NCBI GenBank assembly: GCA_003330885.1
Contig: CP030277.1
Coordinates: 2,530,001-2,594,000, forward strand
Length of the DNA stretch: 64,000 nucleotides
From: Rhodobiaceae bacterium
GTDB taxonomy: Bacteria; Pseudomonadota; Alphaproteobacteria; Parvibaculales; Parvibaculaceae
Direction: 5' to 3'
Part shown: piece after piece, positions 18,624-27,475 of the stretch
Position numbering within the stretch: the stretch's first letter is position 1
How the letters are laid out: each line of letters opens with the position of its first letter
Translations under genes and position numbers: made by a program
Notes under the pieces: model-generated
Told to the model about the DNA's origin: nothing
Database searches by the model: none
Seen by the model: only the letters and a program-made list of their open reading frames with translations

Positions 18624-20882
18624 TTAAATTGCAATTCCTTGAGTATCAGCATAGTCGCGAAGAGCATCTCTGACACTTGCATCGGGAAGGCTGTAAAGAC
18701 CTTCCATGAAACCTTCAAGATCCGCCACATTGAGAGACCGAACCATCATCTTCACCGGCCCAATGGCCGCCGGAGACATAGAGATGGTTCGAAGCCCGAG
18801 ACCCAGCAGCGCCATCGCCTCGAGCGGATGTCCAGCCATTTCACCACAAAGCGACAGCGGAACATCATGGCGGGCGCAGATCAGCACCACCTGACGCAAG
18901 AAATTGAGGGCTCCGGGGCTCAGAAGGTCGTAGCGGTTCGCAACCCGCGGATTCCCGCGATCACTGGCGAACAGAAACTGGATCAGGTCATTGCTGCCAA
19001 TGGACACGAAATCCACTTTAGGAAGCAAAGCCTCCATCTGCCAGAACAGAGCGGGAACTTCCAGCATCGTCCCCACAGCAACGGAGCGCGGCTTTTCGCG
19101 ACCATGCTGATCGAGACGTGCCAGCTCTTTGTCCACCAGCGCCCGGGCACGCTCATATTCAGAAACGTCGGCGACCATGGGGAACATGATCCGTAAGTCG
19201 CGTCCGACAGCCGCCGAAAGCAAGGCCCTGACCTGATGTCGTAAAAGCGCCGGGCGGTCGAGCGCGATACGGATGGCACGCCACCCGAGCGCCGGATTTT
19301 CCTCTTCCGCCTGCTGCATGTAGGGAAGCATCTTGTCGCCGCCAATATCCAGCGTCCGAAAGACGACCGGCAGATCGCCAGCGCTCTCCATCACATCACT
19401 GTAGAGCTCCACCTGCTCCCGTTGGCTGGGTAGCTTTGAGGCGATCATAAACTGAAGCTCGGTGCGGAAGAGCCCGATCCCGTCTGCACCACTCTCTTCC
19501 AAATGCGGAAGGTCGACCATGAGACCGGCATTCACATTGAGGGCGACCTTCACACCATCCAGCGTGACCGACGGTTCATGGCGTATAGCCTTATATTGCG
19601 CCTGGCGCCGCGCGCGGAAACGCGCTTTCTCAGAATAGGCATCGACAATATCCTGGCTCGGCCGGACATAAAGCTCGCCCGTATCCCCATCAACAATGAC
19701 GGCATCGCCATCCTCAACCCGGTCAGGAATGCCTTGCGCACGCCCGATAGCCGCGATGCCAAGTGCGCGCGCCACAATAGCAACGTGAGCATTGGCGGAG
19801 CCTTCTTCGAGAACCAGACCGCGCAGCCGATCCTTGTCATAATCAAGCAGCTCAGCTGGACCCATATTACGTGCAATGATGATGGCATCTTCGGGAAGAT
19901 CGCCGCTGGCAGACGAAAGAGCCACACCTGTCAGATGACGCAGAAGACGGTTTGCAAGATCGTCCAGGTCGTGCAGCCGATCTCGCAAATAGGGATCAGT
20001 CTGACGCATCATCCGCGCGCGCGTATCGTTTTGCACGCGCTCAACGGCCGCCTCTGCCGTGAGGCCCGTCTTCACCGCCTCCAGCATGCGTTTCAACCAA
20101 CCCCGATCATTGGCAAACATGCGATAGGCCTGGAGCACCTCACGGTGCTCGCCCGCATGACTGAGGTCTGATGTGGTCAGCATCTTGTCGATGGAGGACC
20201 GCAACTCATAGACGGCTTTTTCAAGCCGCTCGGATTCGACTTCCACATTCTCCGCAATCAACCGCGTCACATGGACTCGCGGCTCGTGGAGAACTGCATG
20301 ACCAAGCGCAAGACCGCTAGAGAGAGCCGCGCCTTCAATATAGTGCGGCTGCTGGGCAGCTGCGTCCTGACCATCATCGTCAAAGGCAATCAGATCAGAA
20401 GCCGCCGCAAGCTCAGCCAAAACCATTGCGATGGTTTCAAGCGCTTCGACTTCCTCTTCCGAATAATGCCGCATGGTCCGGTTCTGGACCACAAGCACAC
20501 CGGCAACCCGTCCGGATCGAAGAATAGGAACACCCATAAGGGATTTGTAGATTTCTTCGCCTGTTTCAGGTCGATAGGCAAAATTTGGATGGGCTTGTGC
20601 ATCCGAGAGATTAAGAGGCCGCGCATGCGCAGCAATGTCGCCGACAAGGCCCGTACCGACTTTCAGACGGGTCTTGTGAACTGCAGAGGGTTTCAGACCT
20701 TCTGTCGCATAGAGCTCAAGCTCGGCGCCCGACTGCATCAAGTAGATCGAACACACTTCGGCGACCATGTTTTGCGCGATCAGGTGCGCAACCTGATCAA
20801 GGCGCGCTTGCGACTCGCTCACCTCCGCCATTGCTTCACGCAAACGGCGCAGGAGAACGCGCGGGCCTTGCGTCCCGGGCAT
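18624..20882 (-). CDS. ptsP: PEP-protein phosphotransferase of the nitrogen PTS (EI-Ntr)
   Basis: First enzyme of the PTS-Ntr regulatory cascade; transfers phosphate from PEP to NPr. A GAF domain (about residues 1-165) precedes the enzyme I core. The swivelling histidine lies in EEGSANAHVAIVARALGI. The PEP-binding barrel follows, with DGIGLFRTELQFM, FVSIGSNDLIQFLFASDR and the catalytic cysteine in LSLCGEMAGHP. 752 residues, full length. It lies directly downstream of lysC with a 100-base gap, a common alphaproteobacterial order. Confidence 0.95.
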   Translation of the reverse strand: MPGTQGPRVLLRRLREAMAEVSESQARLDQVAHLIAQNMVAEVCSIYLMQSGAELELYATEGLKPSAVHKTRLKVGTGLVGDIAAHARPLNLSDAQAHPNFAYRPETGEEIYKSLMGVPILRSGRVAGVLVVQNRTMRHYSEEEVEALETIAMVLAELAAASDLIAFDDDGQDAAAQQPHYIEGAALSSGLALGHAVLHEPRVHVTRLIAENVEVESERLEKAVYELRSSIDKMLTTSDLSHAGEHREVLQAYRMFANDRGWLKRMLEAVKTGLTAEAAVERVQNDTRARMMRQTDPYLRDRLHDLDDLANRLLRHLTGVALSSASGDLPEDAIIIARNMGPAELLDYDKDRLRGLVLEEGSANAHVAIVARALGIAAIGRAQGIPDRVEDGDAVIVDGDTGELYVRPSQDIVDAYSEKARFRARRQAQYKAIRHEPSVTLDGVKVALNVNAGLMVDLPHLEESGADGIGLFRTELQFMIASKLPSQREQVELYSDVMESAGDLPVVFRTLDIGGDKMLPYMQQAEEENPALGWRAIRIALDRPALLRHQVRALLSAAVGRDLRIMFPMVADVSEYERARALVDKELARLDQHGREKPRSVAVGTMLEVPALFWQMEALLPKVDFVSIGSNDLIQFLFASDRGNPRVANRYDLLSPGALNFLRQVVLICARHDVPLSLCGEMAGHPLEAMALLGLGLRTISMSPAAIGPVKMMVRSLNVADLEGFMEGLYSLPDASVRDALRDYADTQGIAI

Positions 20883-20984
20883 CAGCTCACCTCCCAGGGG
20901 AGCAGCCGCACACCCGTAAAACGGGCTGCATCGTTATGCGCCTTCGTAACCGACATCTTGTCTTTCTTTTTTAAACGTGTCGTT

Positions 20985-22256
20985 TTATGCAGCAGCTTCG
21001 TCGTCAAGACCATAGGCCGAATGGAGAGCCCGCACGGCTAGCTCCGTATATTCCGCTGAGATCAGAACACTCACCTTGATTTCGGAAGTGGAAATCACTT
21101 GGAGGTTGATGCCCTTGTCCGCAAGCGTCTGAAACATTTTTTGTGCAACACCGGCATGCGAGCGCATGCCGATCCCAATGACCGATACTTTCACAACATC
21201 CGTATCACTTAGGATCTGCTCATAGCCGATCGTATCGCACGCCGCCTCAATAACCGAAACAGCCCGCTCCAGATCTGCAACAGGAACGGTAAAGGTCAAG
21301 TCTGTGCGCTCGCCATCTTCTGAAACGTTCTGCACGATCATATCAACATTGATGGCGGCGTCTGCCAGTGGCCCAAAGATACGCGCTGCAACACCAGGCT
21401 GGTCAGCAACCTTGATCAAAGTGATCTTGGCTTCGTCTTTCGTATAGGCAATACCACTTACGACTTCTTGTTCCACGATTTCTTCCTCGCCACAGACAAG
21501 TGTCCCCGGACCAACATAAGACGATCCGCTTCCGGTTCCTTGAGGTGAATCAGGTGCATCAAAACTCGAGCGAACCTGAAGGCGCACATTGTGCACCATT
21601 GCCAGTTCTACAGAACGGGTCTGGAGAACCTTGGCGCCAAGCGATGCCATTTCGAGCATCTCTTCATAACTGATTTTGTCGAGCTTCTTCGCTTTCGACA
21701 CAATACGAGGGTCCGTTGTGTAAACCCCATCCACATCCGTATAGATATCACAGCGCTCAGCATTAAGCGCCGCTGCCACTGCGACAGCACTCGTGTCCGA
21801 CCCGCCGCGCCCAAGGGTCGCAATGCGTCCGTCTGGGCTAATGCCCTGGAACCCGGCAATGACAGCAACCTGCCCCTGGTCGATACGTTCGCCAAGCTTC
21901 GCTGCGTCAATGTCCGCAATCCGCGCCGCGCCATGGGCATCGTCTGTCAGGATCGGGATCTGCCACCCGAGCCAGGAGCGCGCTGACACCCCCATCTCCT
22001 GAAGGGTAATTGCCAGAAGCCCGACAGAGATCTGCTCGCCGGCAGAAACGACTGCGTCATATTCCCGCGCATCGTGCAGGGCGGCCGCCTCTTTGGTCCA
22101 GGTCACCAGCTGATTTGTGGTCCCCGCCATAGCCGACACAACCACCGCAACCTGATGGCCAGCCTCAACTTCGCGTTTCACATGGGTCGCCACATTACGG
22201 ATCCGATCCAGATCAGCAACAGAGGTACCACCAAATTTCATGACCAGTCGGGCCAT
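20985..22256 (-). CDS. lysC: Aspartate kinase
   Basis: Phosphorylates aspartate, the first step to lysine, threonine, methionine and diaminopimelate. The kinase domain starts LVMKFGGTSVADLDRIRNVA and contains TLGRGGSDTSAVAVAAAL. Two C-terminal ACT domains follow (about residues 265-415), with NVDMIVQNVSEDG and the closing GINLQVISTSEIKVSVL, as expected for a lysine/threonine-feedback-controlled enzyme. 423 residues, normal. It is divergent from ubiG across about 215 bases. Confidence 0.96.
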   Translation of the reverse strand: MARLVMKFGGTSVADLDRIRNVATHVKREVEAGHQVAVVVSAMAGTTNQLVTWTKEAAALHDAREYDAVVSAGEQISVGLLAITLQEMGVSARSWLGWQIPILTDDAHGAARIADIDAAKLGERIDQGQVAVIAGFQGISPDGRIATLGRGGSDTSAVAVAAALNAERCDIYTDVDGVYTTDPRIVSKAKKLDKISYEEMLEMASLGAKVLQTRSVELAMVHNVRLQVRSSFDAPDSPQGTGSGSSYVGPGTLVCGEEEIVEQEVVSGIAYTKDEAKITLIKVADQPGVAARIFGPLADAAINVDMIVQNVSEDGERTDLTFTVPVADLERAVSVIEAACDTIGYEQILSDTDVVKVSVIGIGMRSHAGVAQKMFQTLADKGINLQVISTSEIKVSVLISAEYTELAVRALHSAYGLDDEAAA

Positions 22257-22471
22257 CGTCTCTAACCTTCACGCAAGTGGCCCTGACCGGGTAAACTGCC
22301 GCGATAAACTGGACCGCGCGATCAGGCCATGCACATATACATAAACAAAAGCGGTGTGCTTCTGAGGTAAGGCCCTCATCAACCCATCCGCTTTTGCGGG
22401 GCAATACATACTCGGATGCCCCCCCATCCGCAACATTGGCTGCAACAACAGCCTGCAGAAGGAGCGTTCAA

Positions 22472-23236
22472 GTGATTGACGTTGCTCAAAGCCCGAAATC
22501 CAGCGTCGATACGGACGAAATCGCCCGTTTTTCTGCTATGGCGGCAGAATGGTGGGACCCGACGGGAAAATTCGCCCCGCTCCACAAATTCAATCCCACG
22601 CGCCTTGCTTTCGTAAGAGACCGGGTGGTCAATCACTTTGGGCTGGATTCTGCAAAAACCGCACCATTCGAGGGGCTCTCCTTACTGGACATTGGCTGTG
22701 GTGGCGGTCTTTTGAGCGAGCCCATGACCCGCCTTGGTGCCAGCGTGATTGGTGCGGATGCGGGCGAAGCAAACATCAAGACGGCAAGCGTCCATGCAGA
22801 AGAACAAGGCCTCAATATTGACTACCGCGTGACCACCGCCGAGGACCTGGCCGCAAGCGGTGCCCAATTTGACGTCATTTTGAATATGGAAGTGATCGAA
22901 CATGTGGCCGACCGGGACGGGTTCCTCGTCTCCTGCTCACAAATGCTGAAACCTGGCGGCATCCTGTTTTGCGCGACCCTCAATCGGTCTCTGAAGGCTT
23001 TTGGACTGGCAATCGTGGGCGCAGAATACATTCTGCGCTGGCTTCCAAGGGGAACTCATGATTGGAACAAATTCATCACCCCTGCCGAGCTTTTCAAAAG
23101 CATTGAACGCACAGGTCTCGAAGTTACTGAAGAAACAGGGGTCACCTACAATCCCCTGTCTGACCGTTGGTCACTTTCAACCGACATGGGCGTCAACTAT
23201 ATGATGGTGGCAACCAAACCAAAGCCCGCCCCATGA
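22472..23236 (+). CDS. ubiG: Ubiquinone biosynthesis O-methyltransferase
   Basis: Catalyses the two O-methylations of ubiquinone synthesis. The class I methyltransferase motif [20 protein letters not shown] is intact, as is the family segment [20 protein letters not shown] and the later [13 protein letters not shown] at 22472 is chosen because GGAG lies at proper spacing and it gives the usual 254-residue length; the frame is open from 22394. Its last bases overlap the TetR gene by ATGA, which may just be compaction. Confidence 0.94.
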   Translation: MIDVAQSPKSSVDTDEIARFSAMAAEWWDPTGKFAPLHKFNPTRLAFVRDRVVNHFGLDSAKTAPFEGLSLLDIGCGGGLLSEPMTRLGASVIGADAGEANIKTASVHAEEQGLNIDYRVTTAEDLAASGAQFDVILNMEVIEHVADRDGFLVSCSQMLKPGGILFCATLNRSLKAFGLAIVGAEYILRWLPRGTHDWNKFITPAELFKSIERTGLEVTEETGVTYNPLSDRWSLSTDMGVNYMMVATKPKPAP

Positions 23237-23871
23237 CCGACCCATCGATCGATCTGGAACCAAAGAACAAGCCGCGGCAGAAACGCGCCATAGAAACCTA
23301 TGAGCGGGTGCTGGACGTCGCCGCACGCCTGCTGGAGGACGAAGGCGTGGAGCGCATCTCCACCAACCTGATCGCCGAAAAGGCCGACGTCACGCCGCCG
23401 ACCCTCTATCGCTACTTCCCAAACAAATATGCGGTTCTACGTGCCCTCGGCGACCGGCTCATGCAGGAGCAAAACGAGGTCTTCGAGAGATTCCTGACAG
23501 ACGCAGGCGACAGTATTGAAGCCCAAATTGACGGCACCTACGAAAACCTGATGGAGACGCTCCGGGTGACCGAACAACACCCCGGTGGCCTTTCCATCAT
23601 GCGCGCCCTTCGCGCCGTCCCAACCCTGCAGCAGGTACGCCTGGCGTCTCACCATCAGGTGACCGACGAATGGGTCGAACATCTAAGCACGCTCCTGCCT
23701 AACATCCCGAAACCTGAGCTATGGATTAAAGCCCGTCTGACCGTGGATATTGGCTATGCCGCCATCGAGATGGCGATGGAGGAACAGGAGCTCGCGTCCG
23801 AAACGGTGCTTAGAGAAGCCACAACGGCGATCACCGCTTATTGGCAGCAAATCATCTCCAGCTCCAAATAA
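23233..23871 (+). CDS. TetR family transcriptional regulator
   Basis: A 212-residue repressor-type regulator. The DNA-binding domain (about residues 15-65) has [20 protein letters not shown] and the recognition helix region [20 protein letters not shown]. The helical ligand domain is not assignable to a known effector class. The ATG at 23233 overlaps the ubiG stop. A perfect 24-base palindrome covers its own stop codon and precedes the cytochrome gene, so it probably controls the redox genes downstream. Regulation by this protein is inference from position. Confidence 0.88.
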   Translation: MTDPSIDLEPKNKPRQKRAIETYERVLDVAARLLEDEGVERISTNLIAEKADVTPPTLYRYFPNKYAVLRALGDRLMQEQNEVFERFLTDAGDSIEAQIDGTYENLMETLRVTEQHPGGLSIMRALRAVPTLQQVRLASHHQVTDEWVEHLSTLLPNIPKPELWIKARLTVDIGYAAIEMAMEEQELASETVLREATTAITAYWQQIISSSK

Positions 23872-23889
23872 TAGTTATAACTATTATTT
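23866..23889. promoter_or_regulatory. Perfect 24-base palindrome, probable TetR operator
   Basis: AAATAATAGTTA / TAACTATTATTT reads identically on both strands over 24 bases and includes the TetR stop codon. It is entirely A/T-rich, with only two G/C pairs, so it is weak as a terminator hairpin. It ends 2 bases before a -35-like TTGACC. Confidence 0.75.
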
Positions 23890-23891
23890 TG

Positions 23892-23920
23892 TTGACCCCT
23901 AACCCCAAAAGGGCTTTTAT
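23892..23920 (+). promoter_or_regulatory. Likely promoter of the cytochrome c - oxidase - PLP enzyme operon
   Basis: TTGACC (23892-23897), a 17-base spacer and TTTTAT (23915-23920, four of six consensus bases). It lies between the 24-base palindrome and the cytochrome c start codon. A regulator on the palindrome would sit immediately upstream of the -35 box, suited to interference or activation. Confidence 0.5.
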
Positions 23921-23957
23921 GTGCGGGCTGTAGATCGCTGCACATAGGGGACACACA

Positions 23958-24350
23958 ATGAAACCGGTCATCTTGGGCGCAAAGGCGCTGCTGCTCGCAA
24001 CCGCTTTGGGCCTTGCCGCCTGTGGTGAAGAGCCTCAAACCGCTGAAGAACGGGCAGCAATCATTGCTGCCGCAGAAACACGAGTTCCAGCCGACCCTGT
24101 CCTTGCAGAAAAATATGAGCGCGCGTGTCAGGCCTGCCATGCAGACCCAGACAATGGCGCGCCTCTCTCCGGTGATGTACGCGCGTGGACGCCGCGGGTG
24201 GACGCACGGGGCCCAGAGGGACTTCTGCAAAGCACCCTCAACGGCTTTGAAGGCATGCCGCCTCTTGGCGCCTGCCCCGATTGCGGCATGGATGATTTTG
24301 AAAACCTGATTGCCTTTCTGGCCAGCGATGACACCGGAGAAGAGAAATGA
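23958..24350 (+). CDS. Cytochrome c lipoprotein (class I, c5-like)
   Basis: A 130-residue monohaem cytochrome c. A lipoprotein signal peptide ends in LGLAAC, with the lipidated cysteine at residue 22. The haem motif CQACH (near residue 57) and a likely axial methionine in GFEGMPPLG are present. A second cysteine pair, CPDC near the C-terminus, is typical of cytochrome c5-type proteins. It is therefore a membrane-tethered periplasmic electron carrier. AGGGGA precedes the ATG. It overlaps the FAD oxidase gene by ATGA, suggesting it accepts electrons from that enzyme. Confidence 0.92.
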   Translation: MKPVILGAKALLLATALGLAACGEEPQTAEERAAIIAAAETRVPADPVLAEKYERACQACHADPDNGAPLSGDVRAWTPRVDARGPEGLLQSTLNGFEGMPPLGACPDCGMDDFENLIAFLASDDTGEEK

Positions 24351-25729
24351 GCCTCAGTCGACGTGAGATGATGATGCAGGGGGCTGCGGTCGCGGCACTC
24401 GCAACTGGGAAGCCTTTCTCTGCTTTCGCAGAAACACCCGCCAAAGCAGCAGGGCAGCGGATCAAGTGGCAAAACTGGTCAGGCGGTCAAAGCTGCCTGC
24501 CAGAAGCAAGGCTCGCTCCAGCCAACGCCGCTGAAGTCGCTGAGATCATTGCCACCAGTCCAAAGCCCATACGACCCGTTGGCACCGGTCATTCCTTCAC
24601 AGCCCTCGTCCCGACAGATGGCACCATCATGTCCCTCGATCGCTTGAGCGGTGTCTTGGAGACGAATGACGAGACCATGGAAGCAACAGTGGGTGCGGGA
24701 AGCAAACTGGGCGACCTTGGCGCCCCCCTTGAAGAACAGGGCCAGGCACTCATCAACATGCCCGACATTAATCGCCAGACATTGGCGGGCTCTATTTCAA
24801 CATCGACCCATGGCACCGGCGAGAACTTCGGCTCACTCTCAAGCTATGTGACAGGCCTTGAACTCGTGACCGCCGCAGGCAACACCGTCTGGTGCGACAA
24901 AGACCAACAGGCCGACCTCTTTCAGGCGGCGCGCGTTTCTCTCGGGTCGCTTGGTATCATGACCAAAATCCGCCTGCAGAACCGGACGCCCCACCGCATC
25001 AACAAACGCACCTGGGTTGTGCCGTTTGATGAGATGATGGAACAGGCAGATATTTTTGCGGCAGAGAACAGGAACTTCGAGTTCTATTACATCCCCTTCT
25101 CATCCATGTGCATGGGGATCAGCCATAACGAGACAGATGAGCCTTTGGCACCGTCGATTGCCGAGGATGATGACGGAGTCATGACCTTAAAGGCCCTGGC
25201 GGACTATCTCAGCTGGTCGCCCTCGCTTCGGGAATATTTCATCCGCTCTGCCCTTGAAGACCTGCCGGACGAAACTTTTACCGACACGTCCTGGAAAGTC
25301 TATCCAAGTGACCGGAATGTCCGCTTCAACGAGATGGAATACCACCTGCCCCGGGAAAATGCCCTCGCTGCCTTGAAGGAGATCCGTACCCTGGTCGAGG
25401 GCGAGAATATTGATCTCTTCTTCCCCTGGGAATTTCGATATGTGAAGTCCGACGATATCTGGCTCTCGCCCTTCCAGGGTCGGGAGAGCTGCTCTATCGC
25501 GATCCACCGCTATTACGAAGAAGACTACAAGCCGCTCTTCTCCGCGGTTGAGCCAATCCTGCAAAAGCATGGCGGTCGTCCTCATTGGGGCAAACTGCAC
25601 ACGCTCAATGCACCCGACTTCGCCGCGCTCTATCCAAACTGGGATGACTTCTTGGCGGTTCGTGAAGCAATGGACCCAGACGGAACGTTCCTGAATGACC
25701 ATTTGAGGGAGGTATTCGGCATTGCGTGA
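24347..25729 (+). CDS. FAD-linked sugar-lactone/alditol oxidase, Tat-type signal
   Basis: A 460-residue member of the vanillyl-alcohol oxidase superfamily with a C-terminal D-arabinono-1,4-lactone oxidase domain. The N-terminus LSRREMMMQGAAVAALA is a Tat-like signal with a plausible AFA cleavage site. The FAD domain has PIRPVGTGHSFTAL, whose histidine is the covalent flavin site in the family, and SISTSTHGTGENFGSLSS. The C-terminal motif PHWGKLHTL matches alditol/lactone oxidases. Predicted to oxidise a sugar lactone or polyol in the periplasm and pass electrons to the co-transcribed cytochrome c. The substrate is unknown. It overlaps both neighbours. Confidence 0.88.
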   Translation: MSLSRREMMMQGAAVAALATGKPFSAFAETPAKAAGQRIKWQNWSGGQSCLPEARLAPANAAEVAEIIATSPKPIRPVGTGHSFTALVPTDGTIMSLDRLSGVLETNDETMEATVGAGSKLGDLGAPLEEQGQALINMPDINRQTLAGSISTSTHGTGENFGSLSSYVTGLELVTAAGNTVWCDKDQQADLFQAARVSLGSLGIMTKIRLQNRTPHRINKRTWVVPFDEMMEQADIFAAENRNFEFYYIPFSSMCMGISHNETDEPLAPSIAEDDDGVMTLKALADYLSWSPSLREYFIRSALEDLPDETFTDTSWKVYPSDRNVRFNEMEYHLPRENALAALKEIRTLVEGENIDLFFPWEFRYVKSDDIWLSPFQGRESCSIAIHRYYEEDYKPLFSAVEPILQKHGGRPHWGKLHTLNAPDFAALYPNWDDFLAVREAMDPDGTFLNDHLREVFGIA

Positions 25730-27041
25730 CCTCCTCAATCAGCTGAAATCTCGCTTCAATAGTTTGAGCAGGCGCTCGCTCATCCTGGGCGGCGGCGGCA
25801 TCATCACGCTCGGCCTATTGGCTCTGTCACGCCCCGCAAAAGAAGGCGGGCCTGTCGAACCCTATTTTGAGAAACTGAGCAGCGCCGTAACAGAGAAGGG
25901 CCTCGCGCGTCCTACCCTGGTTGTTGATCTTGCTCGCCTCGATCAAAACATCGAAGTGATGAAGTCACACCTGCGACCAGGCATGAGATACCGGATTGTC
26001 GCGAAGTCCCTGCCATCATTGCCGCTCATTCGCCATGTTATGGCGGCGGCCGACACGAACAGGTTGATGCTGTTTCATCAGCCTTTCGTCAATCTGGTGG
26101 CAAAGGAGGAACCCGGCGCTGACGTGCTTTTGGGAAAACCCATGCCGGTAGACGCTGCGGCGCGCTTCTATGAAGAGCTTGGGCCAACATCCTTTGATCC
26201 GGCAACGCAATTGCAATGGCTCATCGACACACCAGAACGGCTCGCAGAATATCAGGAATTGGCAAATACCCGCGGGCAGGCGATGCGCATCAACCTGGAA
26301 CTGGATGTCGGTCTTCACCGTGGCGGCCTGACCGACCCAACGTCATTGAAACCCATTCTGGAAACCATTGACGCAGATCCGCTCCTCAATTTCTCAGGTT
26401 TCATGGGCTATGATCCGCACCTTGCTTCTGTCCCAGATATTTTGGGTTGGCAAGGCAGTGCCATCGAGACATCCATGGACATCTACAAAGCCTTTGTTGA
26501 GGCGGCGGCCGAACATTATGGAGAGGACTGGAAACCTGAGGAACTCACCCTCAACACAGCCGGCAGTCCGACCTACCAGCTACACAATGAGACAACGCAC
26601 GCAAATGAAGTGGCTGTTGGCTCAGCTCTTGTAAAGCCCACCCATTTCGATGTTTCAACACTGAGCGACCATGTGCCCGCGAGCTTCATCACCACACCGG
26701 TTGTGAAGACGGCGGAGCGGACCGACATTCCAGGCCTTGAAGCACTCACAGGCCCGACCCGCCTTTGGGATAGGAACACCGCCCAGACTTTCTTCATCTA
26801 TGGCGGCAATTGGCTGGCGGAACCTGTCTCACCACCAGGTCTCAGAACCAATGGGGTGTTTGGACGCTCCAGCAATCAGGAAATGCTGAACGGGTCAGAC
26901 ATGATCGAACTCGCGGTGAACGACACAGTCGTCTTGCGCCCAACGCAAAGCGAATTCGTCTTTCTGCAATTTGGCGACATTCAAGTGTTTGATGGCGGGA
27001 AGATCACAGAGAGCTGGCCGGTCTTTGCGCAAGGCGCATAA
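25722..27041 (+). CDS. Exported alanine racemase-fold PLP enzyme (D-threonine aldolase/DSD1-like)
   Basis: A 439-residue fold-type III PLP protein. The N-terminus LSRRSLILGGGGIITLGLLA looks like a Tat signal or anchor. The barrel starts LARPTLVVDLARLDQNIEVM and the PLP lysine is likely in YRIVAKSLPSLPL. Barrel strands INLELDVGLHRGG and FSGFMGYDPH follow. The C-terminal domain is the D-serine dehydratase-like type, but the place where that family has a metal-binding His and Cys/Asp reads RPTQSEF, so the metal site seems absent. The TTG start at 25722 has GGGAGG 8-9 bases upstream and overlaps the oxidase stop. It could be an aldolase, racemase or deaminase; the reaction is not established. Confidence 0.75.
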   Translation: MRDLLNQLKSRFNSLSRRSLILGGGGIITLGLLALSRPAKEGGPVEPYFEKLSSAVTEKGLARPTLVVDLARLDQNIEVMKSHLRPGMRYRIVAKSLPSLPLIRHVMAAADTNRLMLFHQPFVNLVAKEEPGADVLLGKPMPVDAAARFYEELGPTSFDPATQLQWLIDTPERLAEYQELANTRGQAMRINLELDVGLHRGGLTDPTSLKPILETIDADPLLNFSGFMGYDPHLASVPDILGWQGSAIETSMDIYKAFVEAAAEHYGEDWKPEELTLNTAGSPTYQLHNETTHANEVAVGSALVKPTHFDVSTLSDHVPASFITTPVVKTAERTDIPGLEALTGPTRLWDRNTAQTFFIYGGNWLAEPVSPPGLRTNGVFGRSSNQEMLNGSDMIELAVNDTVVLRPTQSEFVFLQFGDIQVFDGGKITESWPVFAQGA

Positions 27042-27043
27042 GG

Positions 27044-27472
27044 CTAGTTCGCCTTGTTCTTGTCTTCACCGGGGAGCGGCGCAACAGATACGCCTTCGTC
27101 GATCAGGTCTTTGGCTTCATCAAGTGTCGCTTCACCGTAGATCTCGCGTTCATCCGCTTCGCCATAGTGAATGCGGCGGGCTTCATCAGCAAACTGGTCG
27201 CCCACATAGTCGAAATTCGTTTCGACATGTTCACGCACTTTGCTCATGAACATCTGAACCTGCTCGACCGCTTCAGTGGGAGATGGGCCCTCACGTTTCT
27301 TCTGTTTTGAGGTCACGACAGACGGCGCCATGAGCGCTTTCTGAACCTTCGTGCTTTCGCAATAAGGACAGGCAACTTCCTTCGCTGTCGCCTGTGCATC
27401 AAACGCGGCAGATCCGGCAAACCAGCCGTCAAACTCGTGATCCTGCTCACAGATAAGGCGATACTTGATCAT
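27044..27472 (-). CDS. DUF1178 family protein
   Basis: A 142-residue protein of the alpha/betaproteobacterial DUF1178 family, function unknown. It starts MIKYRLICEQDHEFDGWFAG, followed by ACPYCESTKVQKALMAPSV, a zinc-ribbon-like CxxC segment, and a helical C-terminus (FADEARRIHYGEADEREIYG). It converges on the PLP enzyme gene with 2 bases between and lies 3 bases after the nitrilase gene, so it is in one transcript with it. Confidence 0.9.
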   Translation of the reverse strand: MIKYRLICEQDHEFDGWFAGSAAFDAQATAKEVACPYCESTKVQKALMAPSVVTSKQKKREGPSPTEAVEQVQMFMSKVREHVETNFDYVGDQFADEARRIHYGEADEREIYGEATLDEAKDLIDEGVSVAPLPGEDKNKAN

Positions 27473-27475
27473 CTC

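Noticed and set aside
23866-23889. 24-base palindrome as a terminator of the TetR gene
   Set aside because: The stem has only two G/C pairs, too weak for termination; an operator explains the symmetry better.
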